From Pseudomonadota bacterium (GTDB lineage: Bacteria; Pseudomonadota; Gammaproteobacteria; Steroidobacterales; MnTg04), in contig JADFSO010000003.1 in NCBI GenBank assembly GCA_022560735.1, forward strand, positions 1-64,000: a stretch of 64,000 nucleotides of DNA, read 5' to 3'. This document shows positions 60,794-64,000 of this stretch, one piece after another (the first letter of the stretch is position 1; each line of letters starts with the position of its first letter). A model generated the notes under the pieces. The model saw nothing but the letters and a program-made list of their open reading frames with translations. It did not search any database and was not told the origin of the DNA. Made by a program: the position numbers and the translations under genes.

Positions 60794-61975
60794 ATGCAAA
60801 AAAGGCGGGCCGGAAATTGGTTTTTTGAGACGCCGGTGCGCCCGCAGCGCCTTTTTTTCATGCTCGTGATTTGCCTGGTCCTGGTCGTTATCAATGGTTG
60901 CAGCCTGGGCTATTACGCGCAGGCTATCGGTGGGCAGATGCAGGTGCTCGGCAGGCGGGAGTCCATCGACAAGTTGCTCCGTGACCCCGATACCGATGCG
61001 GAATTAAAGGAACGCCTGCGGCGGGTGCTGGAAATCAGGAATTTTGCCAGCGATACCCTGGGTCTGCCGGAAAATGGCAGTTACCGTTATTACGCAGATC
61101 TGCAAAGACCGTTTGCGGTATGGAATGTATTCGCCGCCCCCGAGCTTTCGATCGAGCCGGTCGAGTCTTGCTTCCTGGTCATCGGCTGCGTTGCCTATCG
61201 GGGATATTTCAAGGAAGCCAGCGCGCAGCGTTACGCGCAACGAATGGCGAAAAAAGGCAACGACGTCTACGTGGCAGGGATTAGCGCTTACTCGACACTG
61301 GGTCGTTTTAACGACCCCGTTTTCAACACGATGATCCATTGGGACGAATGGCAACTGGCCGGCGTCATTTTTCATGAATTGGCTCACCAGTGGTTGTATG
61401 TCAAAAGCGATTCTGCGTTCAGCGAGGCGTTTGCCACGGTAGTCGAGGAATACGCCGTCACCACGTGGCTGCAGTCGCGGCAATCGAGCAGCGAACTTGC
61501 CGACTATCACGAGCGGCACGCCAGCCGTGCGATTTTCGCCAGGATTACCGGCGCCGCCCGGGCAGACCTCAAAATCCTGTATGCCGCGGATGACACCGAG
61601 GCGCATAAACGTATGGGCAAAAGCCGGATATTTTTCGCCCTGAAGGAAGAATTTTATCAGCTCAGCAATGAGCATCCGGACTTTGAGAATTTCGCGGCAT
61701 TCTTCGAGCAGGATTTGAACAACGCACACCTGGTCTCGGTGGCGACCTATTACGAATTAATGCCGGACCTGCGGTGCCTGTTGCAACAGGCCGCGGCAGG
61801 TCAGCTGGATGTTTTCCTGGCGCTGGCGACCGAGCTGGCTGCGATCAGGGACAAGGAGTCCCGGCGGCAGCGCCTGCATGCCAACTGTCAGCGCCCGGCG
61901 GCTCGCCGCGCCACATCGCGCTTGTCCCTGGTCGTGGCGGGGCCAAGCCAGCCGGGAATCAGCCGGGAGAAATGA
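60794..61975 (+). CDS. Aminopeptidase-like lipoprotein (DUF2265 type)
   Basis: 393 residues. Hydrophobic start ending in lipobox INGC (Cys 36; the N-terminal basic stretch is long, so ATG at codon 23 is possible). Zinc site FHELAHQWLYVKSDSAFSEA, typical of predicted aminopeptidases of PF10023. An envelope-anchored metallopeptidase is expected. The last ~29 codons overlap the convergent gene at 61888 and look like read-through rather than conserved protein. Confidence 0.82.
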   Translation: MQKRRAGNWFFETPVRPQRLFFMLVICLVLVVINGCSLGYYAQAIGGQMQVLGRRESIDKLLRDPDTDAELKERLRRVLEIRNFASDTLGLPENGSYRYYADLQRPFAVWNVFAAPELSIEPVESCFLVIGCVAYRGYFKEASAQRYAQRMAKKGNDVYVAGISAYSTLGRFNDPVFNTMIHWDEWQLAGVIFHELAHQWLYVKSDSAFSEAFATVVEEYAVTTWLQSRQSSSELADYHERHASRAIFARITGAARADLKILYAADDTEAHKRMGKSRIFFALKEEFYQLSNEHPDFENFAAFFEQDLNNAHLVSVATYYELMPDLRCLLQQAAAGQLDVFLALATELAAIRDKESRRQRLHANCQRPAARRATSRLSLVVAGPSQPGISREK

Positions 61976-62844
61976 TGCGGGCTGATGCCGGTCCGCGCAA
62001 AACCATCCTCGCTGCACAGGCTGTGAACCTTCAGCGAACGGTAGTTGTCACGGGAAAAGGGCTTTCCCGGCCAGTACTCGAGCAAAGTCGCCTGCAGGCT
62101 GGACAAGCTGTCCGGCAGACCAACAACCAGGCGCTTGCATTGCATCGATTTTGCAATGAGCTGGACGATTTCCCTGAGCGAGAAAACCTGTGGTCCGCAA
62201 AGTTGCAGCGTCTTGCCGTTCAATGCCTGATCGTCCAGGCAACGCATGATCACGCCGACCACATCTTCGACATAAACCGGCGCCATGCGGGCGCGGGGAG
62301 CTGCCAGCGGAAACACCGGCAATAACCGCAGCAGGCTGGCGAAGCGATTGGTAAAGGAATCGCCGGCGCCAAAAATAACCGATGGCTGCAGTATCGTTGC
62401 GGCCAGCTCCCGCGCGGACCGGCGAATAATTCTCTCCGCTTCCCCCTTGCTGCGCAAATAATGGCTGGCGCCTTGTTCGTCATCCGCGTTCAAGGCACTG
62501 AGATAGACCAGGCGCGGCACCTGGTTTTGCAGGCAGGAGTCGACGACTTTCCTGCTCAGTTCCGTGTGCACCTGTCTGAAGCCGCTGCCGTCATGGCCTT
62601 TCTCATTCAGTATTCCGACCAGGTTGATGACCGAGTCGCAACCTTCGAACAGCGAGTCCAGCGTTTCCTGCCGGTGAATATCGCATTGTCTGAGCTCGAG
62701 ATTCGGGTGGACCAGCAAATCCCTGTGGTCCTCGCGATAGCGGGTCGGAACCCGGAGGTGATGGCCCTGGTTGGCGAGGCGAGCGAGCAAGCGATGACCG
62801 ACAAAGCCGGTTCCGCCGAGTACGCAGATGACAGATTTTTTCAT
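61888..62844 (-). CDS. NDUFA9-like NAD(P)-binding protein (atypical SDR)
   Basis: 318 residues. N-terminal Rossmann signature CVLGGTGFVGHRLLARLANQ, INLVGILNEKGHDG, YLRSKGEAERIIRRS and PSVIFGAGDSF, all typical of the complex I NDUFA9-like atypical SDR family. Usually binds NADPH; role in bacteria unclear, perhaps quinone-linked. ATG 62844 preferred. Its last 29 codons overlap the aminopeptidase gene on the other strand. Confidence 0.87.
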   Translation of the reverse strand: MKKSVICVLGGTGFVGHRLLARLANQGHHLRVPTRYREDHRDLLVHPNLELRQCDIHRQETLDSLFEGCDSVINLVGILNEKGHDGSGFRQVHTELSRKVVDSCLQNQVPRLVYLSALNADDEQGASHYLRSKGEAERIIRRSARELAATILQPSVIFGAGDSFTNRFASLLRLLPVFPLAAPRARMAPVYVEDVVGVIMRCLDDQALNGKTLQLCGPQVFSLREIVQLIAKSMQCKRLVVGLPDSLSSLQATLLEYWPGKPFSRDNYRSLKVHSLCSEDGFARTGISPHHFSRLIPGWLGPATTRDKRDVARRAAGR

Positions 62845-62938
62845 CGTCCAATCCACAAACAGTTTTGACCACCTGGCGAGGCAGATTTCACGGACTCGTA
62901 TTGTGCTTTAATCGGCGCATTATCAACAGGATGAAAAT

Positions 62939-63769
62939 TTGGAAAACCAGGTTATTGGCTTGCTCGAGATTTTCGCAAACCTGCCGGGCTGGTGGATTTT
63001 CCCGCTAACCGGATTGCTGGCCGGTGTGCTGGCAGGCTGTTTTGGTATCGGTGGCGGTCTCGTGGTCGTGCCCGTGCTGGCGTGGGTGTACGCGGGGATG
63101 GAGCTTGCCGAGCCGGTGCGCATGCATCTGGCGATCGGCACTTCTCTCGCGACGATCGTGCCGACCTCGCTCAGCTCGATTTATGCTCATCACCGGCGCG
63201 GCGCAGTCTTGTGGCGGGTTTTCAGCCGTCTGGTGCCAGGCATATTGGCGGGAGGGCTGGCCGGCGCGGCACTGGCCAATGCGCTGGATTTTCCGCAACT
63301 CAAATTCTTGTTCAGTTGCCTGCTGTTGCTGATTGCCCTGCGTATCGCGATCGATAGCAAACCCGTCGGACACCGGGAGATGCCGGGTCGGACCGGCATG
63401 ACGATGGCGGGGATTGGCATCGGCACGGTTGCGGCTTTGGGCGGTATTGGCGGTGGAGTGCTGACCAATCCCTACCTGCTCTGGTGCAGCGTCGATATCC
63501 GCCGCTCCGTTGCGACGGCCGCTGCCTGCACGCTGCCGGTCGCCCTCGCCGGCAGCGCGGGGTTCATCCTCGCGGGTCTGGACGCCGATGGCTTGCCGCA
63601 ATTCAGCAGCGGCTATGTGTACTGGCCCGCGGTGGCCGGCATGGCGGCGGCCAGCCTGTTCGGTGCGCCGCTGGGGGTGGCGATTGCGCACAACGCCCCA
63701 ACCCGCGGCCTGCGGCGGGCCCTGGCTATCCTGCTGATGATCGTGGGTCTCAAGATGCTGCTAGCCTAG
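62939..63769 (+). CDS. TSUP-family permease (TauE/SafE)
   Basis: 276 residues with about eight membrane helices in two repeats; GLLAGVLAGCFGIGGGLVVV and TVAALGGIGGGVLTNPYLLW are the paired family motifs. Such permeases export sulfite, sulfoacetate or other organic anions. The start is TTG 62939 after AGGA; no in-frame ATG precedes the first helix. Confidence 0.9.
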   Translation: MENQVIGLLEIFANLPGWWIFPLTGLLAGVLAGCFGIGGGLVVVPVLAWVYAGMELAEPVRMHLAIGTSLATIVPTSLSSIYAHHRRGAVLWRVFSRLVPGILAGGLAGAALANALDFPQLKFLFSCLLLLIALRIAIDSKPVGHREMPGRTGMTMAGIGIGTVAALGGIGGGVLTNPYLLWCSVDIRRSVATAAACTLPVALAGSAGFILAGLDADGLPQFSSGYVYWPAVAGMAAASLFGAPLGVAIAHNAPTRGLRRALAILLMIVGLKMLLA

Positions 63770-63778
63770 TCCGGTCGC

Positions 63779-64000
63779 TTACTGGATCGGTATCCGCAGA
63801 CGACTATTTCCCCGTCTGATGGTTAACAGCAATACTTCCGCGCCGGCGGCCCGCTCGCGGAATTGCTGGAGGTTTTGCACGTCGCGACGATTGACTTTCG
63901 TAATGATGTCGTCAGGTCTCAGTCCACGTTGTGCGGCAGGACTGTTTGGCTCGACGCTGACTATCCGCACGCCGTCGTGTTCATCCGCCGAGCTGGTGCC
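63779..64000 (-). CDS. Deg/HtrA-type protease, C-terminal PDZ domain (partial)
   Basis: The window's right edge cuts this gene; 73 codons and the stop are present. RIVSVEPNSPAAQRGLRPDD, then ITKVNRRDVQNLQQFRERAA, is a PDZ2 domain as in DegQ/DegP-type periplasmic serine proteases. The catalytic domain would lie beyond 64000. Assignment to Deg proteins is likely; other PDZ-ending proteases are possible. Confidence 0.8.
   Translation of the reverse strand, partial: GTSSADEHDGVRIVSVEPNSPAAQRGLRPDDIITKVNRRDVQNLQQFRERAAGAEVLLLTIRRGNSRLRIPIQ

Noticed and set aside
1..64000. CRISPR arrays, rRNA genes, complete prophage
   Set aside because: No spaced identical repeats of suitable length, no rRNA sequence, and no phage structural genes were seen; only the recombinase relics at 3022-4319 are mobile in origin.

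Overview
This window reads as a chromosome segment of a Gram-negative gammaproteobacterium, probably a free-living aquatic or sediment type. The best marker is the macromolecular-synthesis operon rpsU - yqeY - dnaG - rpoD on the minus strand (54548 down to 50024). A CAU tRNA follows rpoD and tsaD is divergent, an arrangement typical of this class. A PspF/PspA/PspB/PspC module, a proteobacterial-type GshA, many lipoproteins, TonB-type C-termini and a GlyGly-CTERM-like secreted protease all fit a double-membrane cell. I cannot name the genus from sequence alone.

Layout. 1-733: no supportable gene. 734-2600: a frameshifted TolB-like/TPR membrane protein whose intact paralogue lies at 9585-11435. 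2800-4350: a mobile-element graveyard. It holds tandem TTTGATAGT repeats, an AlpA/excisionase-like gene, a tyrosine recombinase cut by an IS3-family element, and that IS truncated in turn and fused in frame to the tail of a second recombinase. 4484-5419: an exported amidohydrolase. 5587-9520: the phage-shock locus. pspF is coupled to a 2OG-Fe(II) oxygenase gene and diverges from pspA-pspB-pspC-pspC2 plus two small accessory genes, with a recognisable sigma-54 promoter in between. 11538-29000: mostly ordinary metabolic and hypothetical genes (ICMT-like methyltransferase, DUF924, HEPN-like orphan, NTF2-fold proteins with an LCAT-like lipoprotein, thermonuclease, Zn-ADH, GGDEF/EAL protein, SDRs, a receiver-domain membrane protein, YheT-like hydrolase, M20 peptidase, LysE exporter, bactofilin). 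29063-33555: threonine synthase; a small orphan gene with its own near-perfect sigma-54 promoter, upstream dyads and strong terminator; a TetR/membrane-protein pair with matched operators; an EAL phosphodiesterase; an Mpo1-like protein. 33596-37985: gshA, then a BlaI-type repressor overlapping an M56 peptidase-TonB fusion, and a small lipoprotein gene. A shared inverted repeat lies in front of blaI and in front of the lipoprotein gene. 38064-49601: class IV aminotransferase plus sulfotransferase-like protein, class V aminotransferase, isoaspartyl peptidase, reprolysin-like protease, M48 lipoprotein, SH3-domain protein, ArsR-type regulator and a receiver-like/TM/repeat/TonB protein. 49898-64000: tRNA, rpoD-dnaG-yqeY-rpsU, tsaD-folB-folK, pteridine-reductase-like SDR, MidA-like methyltransferase, uppP, cca, an aminopeptidase, an NDUFA9-like protein, a TSUP permease and the C-terminus of a Deg-type protease.

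The most interesting unexplained structure is regulatory: (i) the sigma-54-driven 83-residue orphan at 30584; (ii) the BlaI/M56-TonB/lipoprotein circuit with a common ACGAA-N4-TTCGT operator; (iii) two mutually exclusive hairpins in the rpsU operon leader; (iv) an extended psp operon in which one small gene is out of frame across a run of eight T. All functional assignments come from motif reading and memory of protein families; no database search was run.
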